Origin: Geosiphon pyriformis
Lineage: Eukaryota; Glomeromycota; Glomeromycetes; Archaeosporales; Geosiphonaceae
Direction of reading: 5' to 3'
Assembly (NCBI GenBank): GCA_016748015.1
Contig: JAAOMT010000201.1
Coordinates: forward strand, 122,458 to 186,457
DNA length: 64,000 nucleotides
Position numbers and translations under genes: made by a program. The notes beneath the pieces are model-generated. The model was not told the DNA's origin. It saw only the letters and a list, made by a program, of their open reading frames with translations, and did not search any database. Below are positions 35,623 to 46,774 of this stretch, piece after piece (within the stretch, counting starts at the first letter, position 1; each line of letters starts with the position of its first letter).

Positions 35623-36500
35623 TGTTACTCATAGAAATATAGAAAATATATTAGCATGATTATTAGCCAATCAGAAGTAGGCATAGTAAATATGGAATTT
35701 CAAGATTTCTCTTAGGAATTGCAGGATTCCAGGAATTTCAGGATTCTCCAACAAAGAATCGCAGAATTCCAGAATTTCAGAATTCCTCTCAAAGGAATCG
35801 CAGGATTCCAGGAATTCCAGGATTCCTGTTATGAAGAATCGAGGAATTGAGGAATCTTAATTATGTATATATAGCAATAGGATTAGAAGCTGAAAAAGCA
35901 GATCTTTCAGTTTAGATTTGATCTAAGCAATTTTTCAGTTCCCAATTATCAAATAAATAATTATTTTATACCTCAATCTACTCTCCATTATCAACACTTC
36001 ATGTTGATAGTAATTGATACTTAAACACACTGGAACAATAGCTTTTGATTATGGCTATTGATGGGATACTAACTTACCAAATCACTTTGGCTTATTTTTT
36101 TTATTTCATTTTCTTTTCTTTCTTTCTTTTTTTTTCTTGCTTCATGTTGTTTGTTGTTGTATACTAATTGATTAAAAGATTAAGCACTGAGTTATTGACA
36201 TTAAAGATAGCCTGGTAAAAGACCCAGAAATAAGAGTAGGATTTTATATATTATCAGATAGCTTACCAAAAAGGCATGACTGCCAGACTAAATCCGGCCA
36301 CCACGCTGAAAAAGAAATTGGAAAAACAACTTGAGAATACAACTTCTATTAACCTTATTAAATCTTTGTTCATTATACAAAGGACTCCATCAAAACCTTC
36401 AGATACAACACTTTCAGAATATCATCGATGGAAATAGCTTTTGAGCACCAAGTTATGGGTTTGTTAATTAACCAGAGATCCCAAGAATTCAAGTATAACA
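35623..36500 (+). repeat. Element F 5' LTR
   Basis: TGTTACTCATAG to AAGTATAACA. The U3 array of GGAATTCC/GGATTCC units is at about 35690-35860, TATA box TATATATAG at 35866-35874, hairpin at 35988-36012 with loop CTTCA. GAGCACCA at 36443-36450 is complementary to the primer-binding site. Confidence 0.92.
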
Positions 36501-36502
36501 TT

Positions 36503-36545
36503 TGGTGCTCTCTGTGAGGTATAATCCTACAGAGAACCAGCACCA
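36503..36545 (+). promoter_or_regulatory. Element F primer-binding site and its hairpin
   Basis: TGGTGCTCTCTGTGAGG starts at 36503, two bases after the LTR. TGGTGCT can pair with AGCACCA at 36539-36545, and CTCTGT with ACAGAG at 36529-36534, leaving a small bulge. The upstream U5 GAGCACCA (36443-36450) competes for the same bases. Confidence 0.72.
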
Positions 36546-36562
36546 ACAACACCAAACCAAAA

Positions 36563-38580
36563 GTGGCAGAATCAGAAATAATAGGGACAAACCATTTAGG
36601 ATTTGCGAAATTCTTATTTCAATAGTACAACCAGCAGCTAAGCCTAAACAACAACCATTACCCAGCAGAATCAGCTTTCAATTTCTATATCAACAAAAGA
36701 ATCACTAATTTTCTAGGAAGACCAGTTGACATTGAATCAGCAAGAGAAAATTTCTATTCGAAACTAATCCAACACACCAACTTACTAAAAAATCACAGCT
36801 TTGCACTCATTATCAGAGAAATCAACCAAAAAATTGAAAGATATACACAAAAAACATTTTCTATTACTTATCAGGACAAGGGCAAAGGAAAACTACAGAC
36901 ACCAATAGTAACACCCAAAAGAATACAAATTCCTAATTGGAAGAAACAAAGAATTGAATCTTTGATATATCCATCATACCATCACACGCCCGGAAGTACC
37001 ATCAACATCGCATCAGCAAATGCATTCACCAGTACAAAGACGTCACTAGCAAGAATCACATTTCAGAGTAAACAAAAGAAAAACAAACTATTAGGAGCAT
37101 ATGACAATTATTTTGAAGGATTTAAATCAAAATTGCCAACACTATTAGAATTTCAATCACCACCTCATCAGCCAGATTTTGGAACCATCAGTCTCTGGGA
37201 AATTACTGAATCAGAAGAAAAAAAAGACAAGGATTAGGAATTTAATTACCAAAACCTGAACATTTAAACTCAACAACATTTAAAAAATTCGGAAATTGAA
37301 ACTCCAAATATTTGAATCCCACCAAATCAAAGAAATCAAAACCCTGAGTTAATTTATTAGCAAAATCTACCTCCAGTTATCGTCATCAATTAACCACCAA
37401 TTGAGCTGATCGGTGAGCCAATTCAGCCATCTCAAGTACCACCCCAACAACCGTTACCTTTTTAACAACTTCAGCAACAGCCATCACAACCACTCAACTT
37501 AGATCCAATGGTCTACGCACCAATCGCAAAACTTGACAACTTTACTGGCAAAGAGAATGATGCTTAAGTATGGTTGAATGATGTAGAAAAGACCATCACA
37601 GCCAACAGATGGAATAACACCCGAGCAATGCAAGCCATTCCCTACTTTCTCAAGGATACCGCCAATTCATAGTACCAGAGCTTGATTAATAAACCACAAG
37701 ATTTCAATGTCTTCAAAGTGGAATTCCTAAGATACTTCAGCAACAATAACAGTATCAATTGCCTAGTCAACATATTCACCACCATGAAACAAGGAGAAAC
37801 GGAAGCTGTTATCACTTACCTGAGATGTTTTCATCAAAATCTGCACTAAATTCAAGCAATTGATGCCAACTATTTCACAGCACCACAAATCCTCAACCAG
37901 TTTATACGTGGCCTGTGCAGCAGCATCCTGCAACATGTACATCCATTGCATCTAGGCACACTTCAAGATGCAGTCACATGCGCCAAAGATTTTGAATCCG
38001 CTGAGTCAGAGACCAACCACACCCAAGCCATTAATCTAGTAATGAACGGATCATCTGAATTGGATTCCAAATTGGAGAAGTTTAGTGAATCAATTAATAA
38101 GAGATTAGAAGGATACTTAGCTGACAATCACGCCATTTATCAGCCTCTACAACAACGCAATAATCAAAGAAACTCTAATCATAGCCAAAATCAACTACGT
38201 CCATCTTCATCAACCAATCAACAGTGGTAACAGAAAATGCGTATCTGCCACTATTGTGATAAACAAGAACATATTCAAATCAACTGCTGCCAGCATTTAA
38301 ATAACCAATGATCGGAAAATCAATATCGAAACCCCAATCACTGGTTCTCAACTCTGAATCATCAATCAAACTCCACACAGTATCAATACTTACCTCATTA
38401 TGCACCAATGACGCAGCCATCAATTTATCAACCACCAGTGTATCAAGCTCCAATTTATCAGCCACAGCCACAGGTAATATATCAACTGCAACCGCCAACA
38501 ATCTATCAACCCCAAACAATTCAAATCCCATCACAAAACTTACTTGACAGTAGAATCTAAAGACCAAGAATTATGCAGCA
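36563..38580 (+). pseudogene. Element F Gag, interrupted by point stops
   Basis: From a GTG codon (V-AESEIIGTNHLGFAK), N-terminal domain to about 37240, Gln/Pro-rich linker to 37500, capsid about 37510-38110 with FTGKENDA and ILNQFIRGL, then the zinc knuckle CHYCDKQEHIQINC at 38246-38287 (intact), then Tyr/Gln/Pro-rich sequence. About a dozen stops remain in one frame, nearly all where relatives have Gln or Trp. There is no ATG between the primer-binding site and the conserved start. Confidence 0.85.
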
Positions 38581-38789
38581 AAACTGGAGATTGTTGATGG
38601 TAATTTATTAGCCAATCCCCAGCTCCTTTAATCAAACAGGATCTCGTCAATGGAATTCAGGCGCCAGTCATCCCCAAAACCCGAATTTCCAGGACTATTT
38701 AAGTCTTCTGGTTACCCCAGAAGATGCCTCACCCAGCAACCAGGAATCTACCCAAAAACAACAAACACTTACCAGCAATATTCCACCAG

Positions 38790-39463
38790 CAACAGTCACC
38801 AACAACAAATTACTAGCTGCAATCTTCCCATTCGAGATCAAAGAACCATCAAGTACCCCATTATTTAGTGGAGCCGCTCTCGATGAAAAACCCATTACTG
38901 CAATGTACACAGATGCTAAAGTTGATAGTCAATTTATCAAATTGATCCTTAATAGTGGTTCAGCAGGCAGTATCATCACATGATAACTCATGAACCAATT
39001 AGGTTGCCAAGTTGATCAAACTGCCAGCACCAGAATCATCACAGCCAATGGAGCAACCAAAATTCCAATTGGCAAAATTGATGACTTCTCTTTTGAAGTC
39101 AATAGCATTATGACTCCCATTAAAGTTTTAGTGAAAGAAGCCACTCAATACCAAGCTTTAGTTGGTAATGACTGGCTATCTAAAGTCAATGCGACATTAG
39201 ACTGGAACACCCAAGAACTTCAGCTAACATATCAGGGCCAAGACATACATGTACTGGCCACATGTGGCCATTTCAAAACTCCTCCAAGAGAGAAACTATT
39301 GATCAAACTGGAGGAGGAGAAAGAGAAACCTACCTGGAAAGCTTACCAAGTCTCCTGGGCTGACACCAACCACAACAAACTACCACTGATACTTTCGTGG
39401 AACAACAACTCTAAGGGAAAGCAAAAAGAGGAACTGACCTGGGAAACAGATGATTTGACCTGA
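38790..39463 (+). pseudogene. Element F protease, catalytic Asp lost
   Basis: PLFSGAALDEKPITAMYTDA then the loop LILNSGSAGSIIT near 38940: the catalytic Asp is Asn. After a TGA the domain is open (38990-39463) with GNDWLSKVNATLDW and a long Glu/Lys-rich tail. Same frame as Gag. Confidence 0.83.
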
Positions 39464-39973
39464 ACTGACAACGAACAGGAAGAACCATCGAGTTGGGAGT
39501 GGAAAAAAGAAAAGAGAAAAGGAAAAGAAAGGGAGGAAGAAAACACTCAAGCCAACAACACTTATATCCCATACACCTATAGTCAACAACAATCATCGAC
39601 CTATCACCGATCCAAACTGATATGCATTGATTGCAGCAAGAAATTGTTGTCAATGGGCGCATGCTGTGGTGACGACGAAGAATATCAGATGGCACCCAAG
39701 TTCTATTGCCACGCATGCCGTGTTAAACATTTTGGAAGACCAAAATGAGTGGGAAAATGGGATAATACACTATGTATAGCCTGTGGAGAAACTTTTTTCG
39801 ATGAAGGAATGTGGAACAACATTCCAGGAAGAGGAAAAACGTGCGATGTTTCTTGCCAATACATGATCCTCATCAATGACTGGGTCAAGAAAGAGACACC
39901 AATAGAAGCCACTTGGAGAAGAGCTATATAGTGACTGGACAGTTGTCCACATAACAACGACAAAATTTGGAGA
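39464..39973 (+). pseudogene. Element F Cys-rich region, N-terminal part
   Basis: CIDC (39631), CHAC (39709), CIACG (39778) and CDVSC (39842), with intact Cys pairs, then YMILINDWVKKETPIE. It continues in the next entry to CRHC and C-x2-D-Y at about 40180-40225. Stops at former Trp codons. The cluster resembles paired zinc ribbons; no named family was recognised. Confidence 0.68.
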
Positions 39974-41251
39974 ATGGCAATCACCAAAATAGAAGGAGCA
40001 ACACCCGAAGAGATTAGAGAAATCAAAAACAACCCAGCAGAACCCATTGAGCTTGACTGGGATGCAGAGCCAGTCATAAATTTTCTGGAACCAGAAGAGT
40101 TCTATGAACACTACCAAAACTTGGTACCCACTAAAGAAGAGCAAGAACAACGGCTAGCACAGCTGAATACAAGACTGTGTCGCCATTGTTTAATTCCCAG
40201 TGACTTTGAATATTGTGACGATTATGACCTCATTTACAATCTGCCACCATGCATGATCTACACAATCCCCAAAGAGGAAGAACCAATCAGCAATTGCACA
40301 TCAGAATCAAAATCGCCAATCAATCGCGATTCAAACTCTGACAATGATGACGACAACAATGGTTCAAGCTTTGTTCAAAATGGCAATGACAATGACAATG
40401 ATTCCAACTCAGATCCAAACTCTGATATAAATTACAAACAATATATTGCACTACCAGATCTCTCCAAGAAGCAGAAGTTGAAATGGTATAGTGACAATAG
40501 GGAAGGTATCATACCAGAATGCACGCATGATACTAATGTAGGGTTTGATCTGAGATATTCAGGAAAAGATGCCATCAAATTGGAACCACATTTATGCACC
40601 TGCATTGATCTGAAAGTAGCTTTAGAAATTCCAGCAACAACAATAGTTCAACTAGCATTTAGAAGTAGTTTAGCGAAAAGAGGGATAAACATCAGAGGAG
40701 GAATAATTGATGTGGGATACATAGGAAATATCATTGCTATGCTACAAAACGACTCTGAAAAGACCTATATTATAGAGCCAAATGAAAAGATAGCACAGGC
40801 AATATTCCTGCCTCTGGTGAAAATAGCACAGTTAGTATTAGTAGAAAATAGAAAGGAATTAGGGATAACAGCAAGAGGGATACAAGAATTTGGATCAACA
40901 GGTAGAATAAAAGTACCTATTAATATGGTGGAAGAAGAAATTGTTGGCCAAGGAGAAATTATCTCAACTGGTCAAGCTATTTCTATTCCACTATATAGCC
41001 AGTACATGCTAGCAATAGAAAGAAAGAAAAAAGAACAGAATCAGATTTTTGAAGCAAAACTGACCCTTTGCAAATCAAGAGAGATTGGACTTATTAATCT
41101 CCACATACCAGCCAAAGATTACAACCACATCAAAATTCCCATCTACAACAACACAGAAAATGTCATATTGATACCAGCCGGAACCACCATGGGATACTTA
41201 AACACTAAAATAGAGGATCAACCACCAAACCCTATTTCAAACTTTCCATAG
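39974..41251 (+). CDS. Element F dUTPase with flanking linkers, 425 open codons
   Basis: The longest open frame in the window. Residues 1-95 end the Cys-rich region, 118-155 are Asn/Asp/Ser-rich, and 170-312 are dUTPase: motif 1 VGFDLRY (189-195), motif 2 RSSLAKRG (230-237), motif 3 GGIIDVGYIGN (242-252), motif 4 KIAQAIFL (272-279), motif 5 RGIQEFGSTGR (301-311). Only motif 1 (Ala to Val) and motif 5 (Gly to Glu) deviate. Residues 320-425 are the linker to RT. As an internal polyprotein segment it would be released by the element protease. It is flanked by stops, so expression is doubtful. Confidence 0.9.
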   Translation: MAITKIEGATPEEIREIKNNPAEPIELDWDAEPVINFLEPEEFYEHYQNLVPTKEEQEQRLAQLNTRLCRHCLIPSDFEYCDDYDLIYNLPPCMIYTIPKEEEPISNCTSESKSPINRDSNSDNDDDNNGSSFVQNGNDNDNDSNSDPNSDINYKQYIALPDLSKKQKLKWYSDNREGIIPECTHDTNVGFDLRYSGKDAIKLEPHLCTCIDLKVALEIPATTIVQLAFRSSLAKRGINIRGGIIDVGYIGNIIAMLQNDSEKTYIIEPNEKIAQAIFLPLVKIAQLVLVENRKELGITARGIQEFGSTGRIKVPINMVEEEIVGQGEIISTGQAISIPLYSQYMLAIERKKKEQNQIFEAKLTLCKSREIGLINLHIPAKDYNHIKIPIYNNTENVILIPAGTTMGYLNTKIEDQPPNPISNFP

Positions 41252-41269
41252 CTTTGTGGATATGTCAAT

Positions 41270-42720
41270 ATCACATCACAAACAATCTATGGACAAAACG
41301 AATGTTATTTGCTCCACCTAGAACAATTAAAGCAAATGAACATGGGAAATCTAGATTCATTACAATGTATGCAGCTCAAGATATTACTCAACAATTTTAA
41401 TGACATCTTTGCCAGCAAAAACAAATTTGGCAGAACTGACATCATCCAACATTAAATCAAGACAGAAGATGCAATGCCCATCAAACAGTAAGCATACAGA
41501 GTACCACCAGCCAGTCATGAAATCATCCGTTAAAAGATCAACTGAATGCTTGACAATGGGTTAATTCAGCCATCAATAAGTCTATGGTCGTCACCAGTAG
41601 TACTTGTCTGTAAGAAAAATAGAAAGATCCGATTTTGTGTGGACTACAGAAAACTAAATAGTGTAACTTGTGGAGACAGCTATCTAACTCCATGGATACA
41701 AGAACTATTCGATGCTTTTGCTGGAAACAAATGGTTCTCAACATTAGACTTGGACAGTGGTTATTGGCAAGTAGCCATGAATCCAGCTGACAAAGAAAAA
41801 ACGGCATTTACCACTAGAAAAGAAAATTTCAAATTTGAAGTGATGCCATTCGGCTTAACCAATGCTCCAGCTACTTTCCAATGGCTAATAGAAATTGTTT
41901 ATACTGGCTTATTGTAGAAATCAGTAGTCATATACTTGGATGATACCAATGTGTTCTTAAAAACATTCGATGATTATCTTCATCATTTTCAACAAGTGTT
42001 CGAAAGACTAAGAAGAGCAGGACTAAAGTTAAATGCAACGAAGTGCTTCTTCGGCAAGACAGAACTAAAATTCTTGGGACACATAGTCAGTAAAGATGGC
42101 ATCAAAACGGATCCAGAGAAAATAGAGATAGTAAAGAACTTTCCAGTACCAACTTATATGACTGAATTAAAATCATTCTTGGGATTCGCAAGTTATTATT
42201 GATGCTTTATAAAGAACTTTTCAAAAATAGCTCAACCACTCAATAATTTGCAAACCAAGAATACCAAATATGAATGGACAGAAAGTCAACAAAAAGCTTT
42301 TAATATTCTGAAAAGAAAGCTCATTCAAGCTCCAGTACTGATCTCAGATCACAACAAACCATTCATCATTACTACTAATGCATCCAGCCAAGCATTGGGA
42401 GCAGTACTATCTCAGAAGAGACCAGATGGCAGAGAACATCCAGTAGCATATGCCAGCCGAGATCTAACATCAGCCAAAAAAAACTATGGAACACCAGAAT
42501 TAGAACATTTAGCAATCTATTGGAGTCATGAAGTGGAACAAATACTTGAGCCAAAAGTTTGATATATACACAGATCATAAAGGGTTAACATCGCTTTAAA
42601 AGCAAGAATTTGATGATGGCCACCAATCCAGATAGAAAATGACACTATCACAATATACTTATACTATACACTATAAGAAAGGAAAAGACAACAGAAATGC
42701 TGATGGTTTGTCGCAAATAA
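41270..42720 (+). pseudogene. Element F reverse transcriptase and RNase H
   Basis: RT pieces 41546-41917 and 41936-42202 include FCVDYRKLN, FGLTNAPATFQW and an intact active-site strand VIYLDDTNVFLKTF. RNase H has ITTNASSQALGAVLSQ (catalytic Asp changed to Asn). A short deletion near 42522 shifts the frame after LAIYW. All RT parts share the Gag frame. Confidence 0.87.
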
Positions 42721-42994
42721 GACAAATCTAAGAACATTTTAACCCAAAAATATAACAAAACCAAAACAATACCAACAAAAAATAACAAAAGATAAACAGC
42801 CAAAAATATCAACAAATTCAACATTATATAACCACTCAACAGTTCAAGGAGAATTTATCTCAAATAGAATAAAAGAGTATCAAACAACAATCAAAATATT
42901 TTATCACTCACCAAAATATACTTTATTGGAAAAATAGAAGGGATCCAGATCAACCAACCAGAGTAATTACAGAGCCAGAAAAAAAGACAATATT

Positions 42995-44160
42995 ATTCAA
43001 CATGCACTCAAATCCAACAGCAGGACATTTTCACAAAGAAGCAACCATGGAAAGAACCAGAAAGAGATACTATTGGCCATCAATGTATCCAGACATCATC
43101 TAATATGTTCAAAATTGTGATGCTTGTCAGAAAAGAGGAGGAACAAGACCCAGTGAACAATTAAAACCAATCAAAGTTGAACAACTATTCGACTGGATTG
43201 GAATTGATTTAGTCAGACCATTAACAATTACCAGTAGAGGAAACAAATATATCGCAGTAGTCATAGACTATCTCACTAAATGGCCAAAGATGAAAGCAAT
43301 TCAAAGAGCAGATGCAGAATCTATTGCCGAATTCATTTATCAAGATTTGATCTGTCAACATGGATGTTCAAAAGAACTATTATCAGACCAAAGAACCCAC
43401 TTTATGAATAATACATTAGCAGAATTAAACCAGAGATTCGGAATTAAGAGACCACTATCATCACTATATCATTCACAAACAAATGGTCTAGTTAAAAGAT
43501 TTAATAGAACATTGTGTGAAGCAATTGCCAAACTCAGCCAAGAAAACCAGGACAAATAGAATTTGTTCATACTATCAGTATTATTTGCTTATTAAACAAT
43601 AAAACAAGATATTACACAAGCAACACCATTTGAATTAGTATACAGTAGAACAGCAATATTACCAGTAGAGAGAGAAGTTAATACATATTCAGCTAAACCA
43701 ATAACAGAAGAGAATTTTCAAAAAACATTGCTAAGAAGAACATATGACTTAATGGAAACATTGGAAAACAAACAAAGAAGAGCAGCTGATAATATTCAAA
43801 AGTCACAAAAAAAACAAAAAGAAAGACATAATAGTCAATTATCAGACAAACCAATTGAATTCAAGATTGGCGACAAAGTATTACTACATTGTACCAAAGC
43901 AAAAAAACAATGGAGTGGAAAATTCAACCCCAAATGGGATAGATCATTTCACATAGAAGAAATTCTAGGAAATGGAGCTTACAAATTAAGACTAGATAAC
44001 AAAATTTTAATCAAAGCAGCACATGGAGATCGACTGAAACCATACCACAACATCACACCATTATCTATCAATAATATTCTACAATTAGGAGTACAAAGAA
44101 TACTAGTCCAACCAGATTAAATTCCACGAAATCTAGAACCAATCATTATTTTGACAACAA
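42995..44160 (+). pseudogene. Element F integrase
   Basis: HHCC domain HSNPTAGHFHKEA ... CDACQKRGG. Asp in IGIDLV and LLSDQRTHF, Glu changed to Lys (NGLVKRFN). The open piece 43728-44120 covers the C-terminal end with GDKVLLHCTKAKKQW and FHIEEILGNGAYKLRL, a GPF-like module. No chromodomain was seen. Confidence 0.85.
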
Positions 44161-44197
44161 CACATCAAATTAATCCATCAAAAGAATATATAAAGAC

Positions 44198-44855
44198 ATG
44201 GTAGACATGACAGGAAATATCAAAAAAATGGAAATTACAGACAACATTCACTCACTAGCACAACAACTCTTTCAATTGATCCAACACCAGGAAATAGAGA
44301 TTACAATCAATCAACAAACCATTTAATATCAAGATACTAGAAAGACATTACAACCCAGAACACAGAAGAAAACTGAAAATACTGTGGACAAAATCATTGT
44401 AAAAGTAAAATTAGCAATAAGAGAGTCGACAAAAAAGTCACTATATCAAGAGTTGACTGAAGAAACTTGGAATTGGTGAATACAACAATTTCCATGAAAC
44501 TATTGTTATTTTTACTTGGGACAACATGTAAATATCCAGAATCTATACGGACAAAACAAAGTGATTATTTGACAAAAGAATACTACAACAATTAGAATAT
44601 TTTGTGAGAAAGAACAACTTATCCACACAGGCCCGAACTATATACCAAATATACACAGCATTTCAGGATAGACTGGAAATATTACTCAACAAAGCAATGG
44701 ATATGGTTACCAATAATCAATTGGAAAAAATCACCAATGCTCAATTTGAAGAATTACAGACCCAAATAACACAAGTAATTCTCGAAAATGAAATCCAGAA
44801 AATACTTCAAGAGGGGGAATTAAACCAGTTGGATTTTGATGGAGATCAATATTAA
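44198..44855 (+). pseudogene. Element F third ORF, unknown function
   Basis: ATG at 44198 (MVDMTGNIKKMEITDN) after the integrase stop, in another frame. It continues HSLAQQLFQLIQHQE, ITINQQTI, then NIQNLYGQNK and the open 83-codon piece 44604-44855 (ITNAQFEELQTQITQVILEN). It ends 13 bases before the 3' LTR, next to the polypurine tract. Homologous to D's 248-codon ORF. Confidence 0.65.
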
Positions 44856-44868
44856 GAGGAGGGAATAA

Positions 44869-45729
44869 TGTTACTCATAGAAATATAGGAAATATATTAT
44901 CATGATTATTAGCCAATCAGAATTAGGCGTAGTAAATGTGAAATTCTAGGATTCCTCTCAGGAATTACAGAATTCTAGGAATTTCAGGATTCCTTGACAA
45001 GGAATCGCAGAATTCCAGAATTCCAGGATTTCTCTCAAAAAAATTGCAGAATTCCTGTTGTGAAGAATTGAGGAATTGAGGGATCTCAATTATGTATATA
45101 TAGCAGTAGGATTAGAAGCTGAAAAAGCAGACCTTTCAGTTTAAATTTGATCTAAGCAACCTTTCAGTTCCCAATTATCAAATAAATAATTATTTTATAT
45201 CTCAATCTACTCTCCACTATCAACACTTCATGTTGATAGTAATTAATACTTAAACACACTGAAACAATAGCTCTTGATTACGGCTATTGATGGGATACTA
45301 ACTTATCAAATCGTCTTGGCTTATTTTTTTTATTTCATTTTCTTTTCTTTCTTTCTTTTCTTTTCTTGCTTCATGTTGTTTGTTGTTGTATACTAATTGA
45401 TTAAAAGATTAAGCACTGAGTTATTGACATTAAGAATAGCCTGGTAAAAGACCCAGAAATAAGAGTAGGATTTTATATATTATCAGATAGCTTACCAGAA
45501 AGACACGACTGCCAAACTAAATTCGGCCACCATGCTGAAAAAGAAATTAGGAAAACAACTTAAAAATACAATCCCTATTAACCTTATTGAATCTCTGTTC
45601 ATCATATAAAGGATTCCATCAAAACCTTCAGATACAACACTTTCAGAATATCATCGATGGAAATAGCTTTTGAGCACCAAGTTACAGATTTGTTAATTGA
45701 CCAGAGACTCCAAGAATTCAAGTATAACA
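44869..45729 (+). repeat. Element F 3' LTR
   Basis: Preceded by the purine tract AAGAGGAGGGAATAA. Array at about 44940-45090, hairpin at 45216-45240 (ACTATCAACA, loop CTTCA, TGTTGATAGT). Compared with the 5' LTR downstream of the TATA box, the differences I could count were all transitions. Confidence 0.92.
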
Positions 45730-46711
45730 ATGATTGTTGTTGTAGTAGTGGTTGCTGAGATGGTTTTTGTGGCTGTTGGATTTGTGGATTTGGTTGTTGA
45801 GGTGGCTGCTGAATGGGTTTGACTATCAGATCAATTAGTAAGTAATCGATAATGATATTTGGAGGTACGTTTGGCTAATTAATTAAATTGGGGTTCTGAT
45901 TGTTTTGATTTTGCTGAGTTCTAATATTCGGAGTTTCAATTTCCGGATTTTCTATGTTTGGATTTCACAGAGTTTGAATGTTCGGGGTTCCGAATTCTAA
46001 GTTTTCTGAGATCAGGTTTTGGTAAGTGAATCTTTGATCTTCACTTCCTTTCTCTTCTTCCTCTGATAATTTCTATGGAGTAGCAGCTCTGAAATCTGGT
46101 TGGAGTAGTGGTAATCGAATTCCTGATGGTGTTAGGGATCATGATTTAAATCCTTCAAAATATGCACTATATGGTCCTGGTAAGTCTTCTTTCTGTTGTT
46201 TGCTTTGGAACTGAAATCTTCCAAATGTTGATGTTGCATTTAATGTGGACGCATCTGCTGATGAAATGTTGATGGTGCTTCCAGGTGTGTAGTAATATAA
46301 TGGAGTGGTTGGTAATTCTACTCTGTATTTCTTCCAACTAAGTAACTGTATTCTTTTTGGTGTTGCTGCTGGTGTTTGTATTCTTCTTTTACCTTTGTCT
46401 GCATAGGTAATGGGAAATTGTTGTTGCATGTATCTTTCAATAGTTTGATTGATTTTTCTGATAATTGAGGTGAAACTGTAATTTCTTGGTAAGCTGGTGT
46501 GTTAAAATAATTCTGTATAGAAATTTTTTCTTGCTGACTCGATATTAATGGTTCCTTCTAAACAGTCTGTAATTTTATTGTTGACGTAATAGTTGAAAGC
46601 TGATTCAGCTAGATAGTAATTACTGTTTAATCCTAATTGTTGACTGTATTGTTAAAACAAAGATTTTGCAAATTCTAAGTGGTTGGCTCCTATAATTTCT
46701 GATTCTGCTAC
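45730..46711 (-). pseudogene. Element E Gag, N-terminal part
   Basis: Reads down from the codon GTA at 46711 (V-AESEIIGANHLEFAKSLF) through the open piece 46139-46429 (TPGSTINISSADAS, then YFEGFKS) to an acidic and Gln-rich linker that is cut by F at 45730. As in C, B, F and G, no ATG is found at the conserved start. Confidence 0.78.
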
Positions 46712-46754
46712 ATTTAGATAGTGTGTTGTTGGTGCTGGTTCTTTGTAAGATTAT

Positions 46755-46772
46755 ACTTCACAGAGAGCACCA
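46755..46772 (-). promoter_or_regulatory. Element E primer-binding site
   Basis: On the minus strand TGGTGCTCTCTGTGAAG begins two bases after the 5' LTR. The complementary AGCACCA follows about 30 bases later, as in F. Confidence 0.72.
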
Positions 46773-46774
46773 AA

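Larger units (their letters stand above)
35623..45729 (+). mobile_element. Element F: complete LTR element inserted in E gag
   Basis: LTRs 35623-36500 and 44869-45729. Flanks ATGG (35619-35622) and ATGA (45730-45733) fit a 4-bp duplication with one G/A change. Excision rejoins the Gln-rich linker of E gag. As the innermost insertion (F in E in C) it must be younger than E. It keeps one reading frame from Gag to RT (36563 to about 42520) apart from point stops, yet its LTRs already differ clearly, almost only by transitions. Confidence 0.93.

Noticed and set aside
35860-36110. Classical RIP (CpA to TpA) as the cause of decay
   Set aside because: In the F LTR pair the apparent contexts were mixed, with CpT and CpC at least as common as CpA; a full count is needed before using the name.
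36563-42520. Alternative genetic code with TAA/TAG read as Gln
   Set aside because: Many stops do sit at Gln positions, but TAG and TGA also replace Trp and Arg at conserved sites (for example in RT, RNase H and the Cys-rich region), and frameshifts and catalytic losses show decay.
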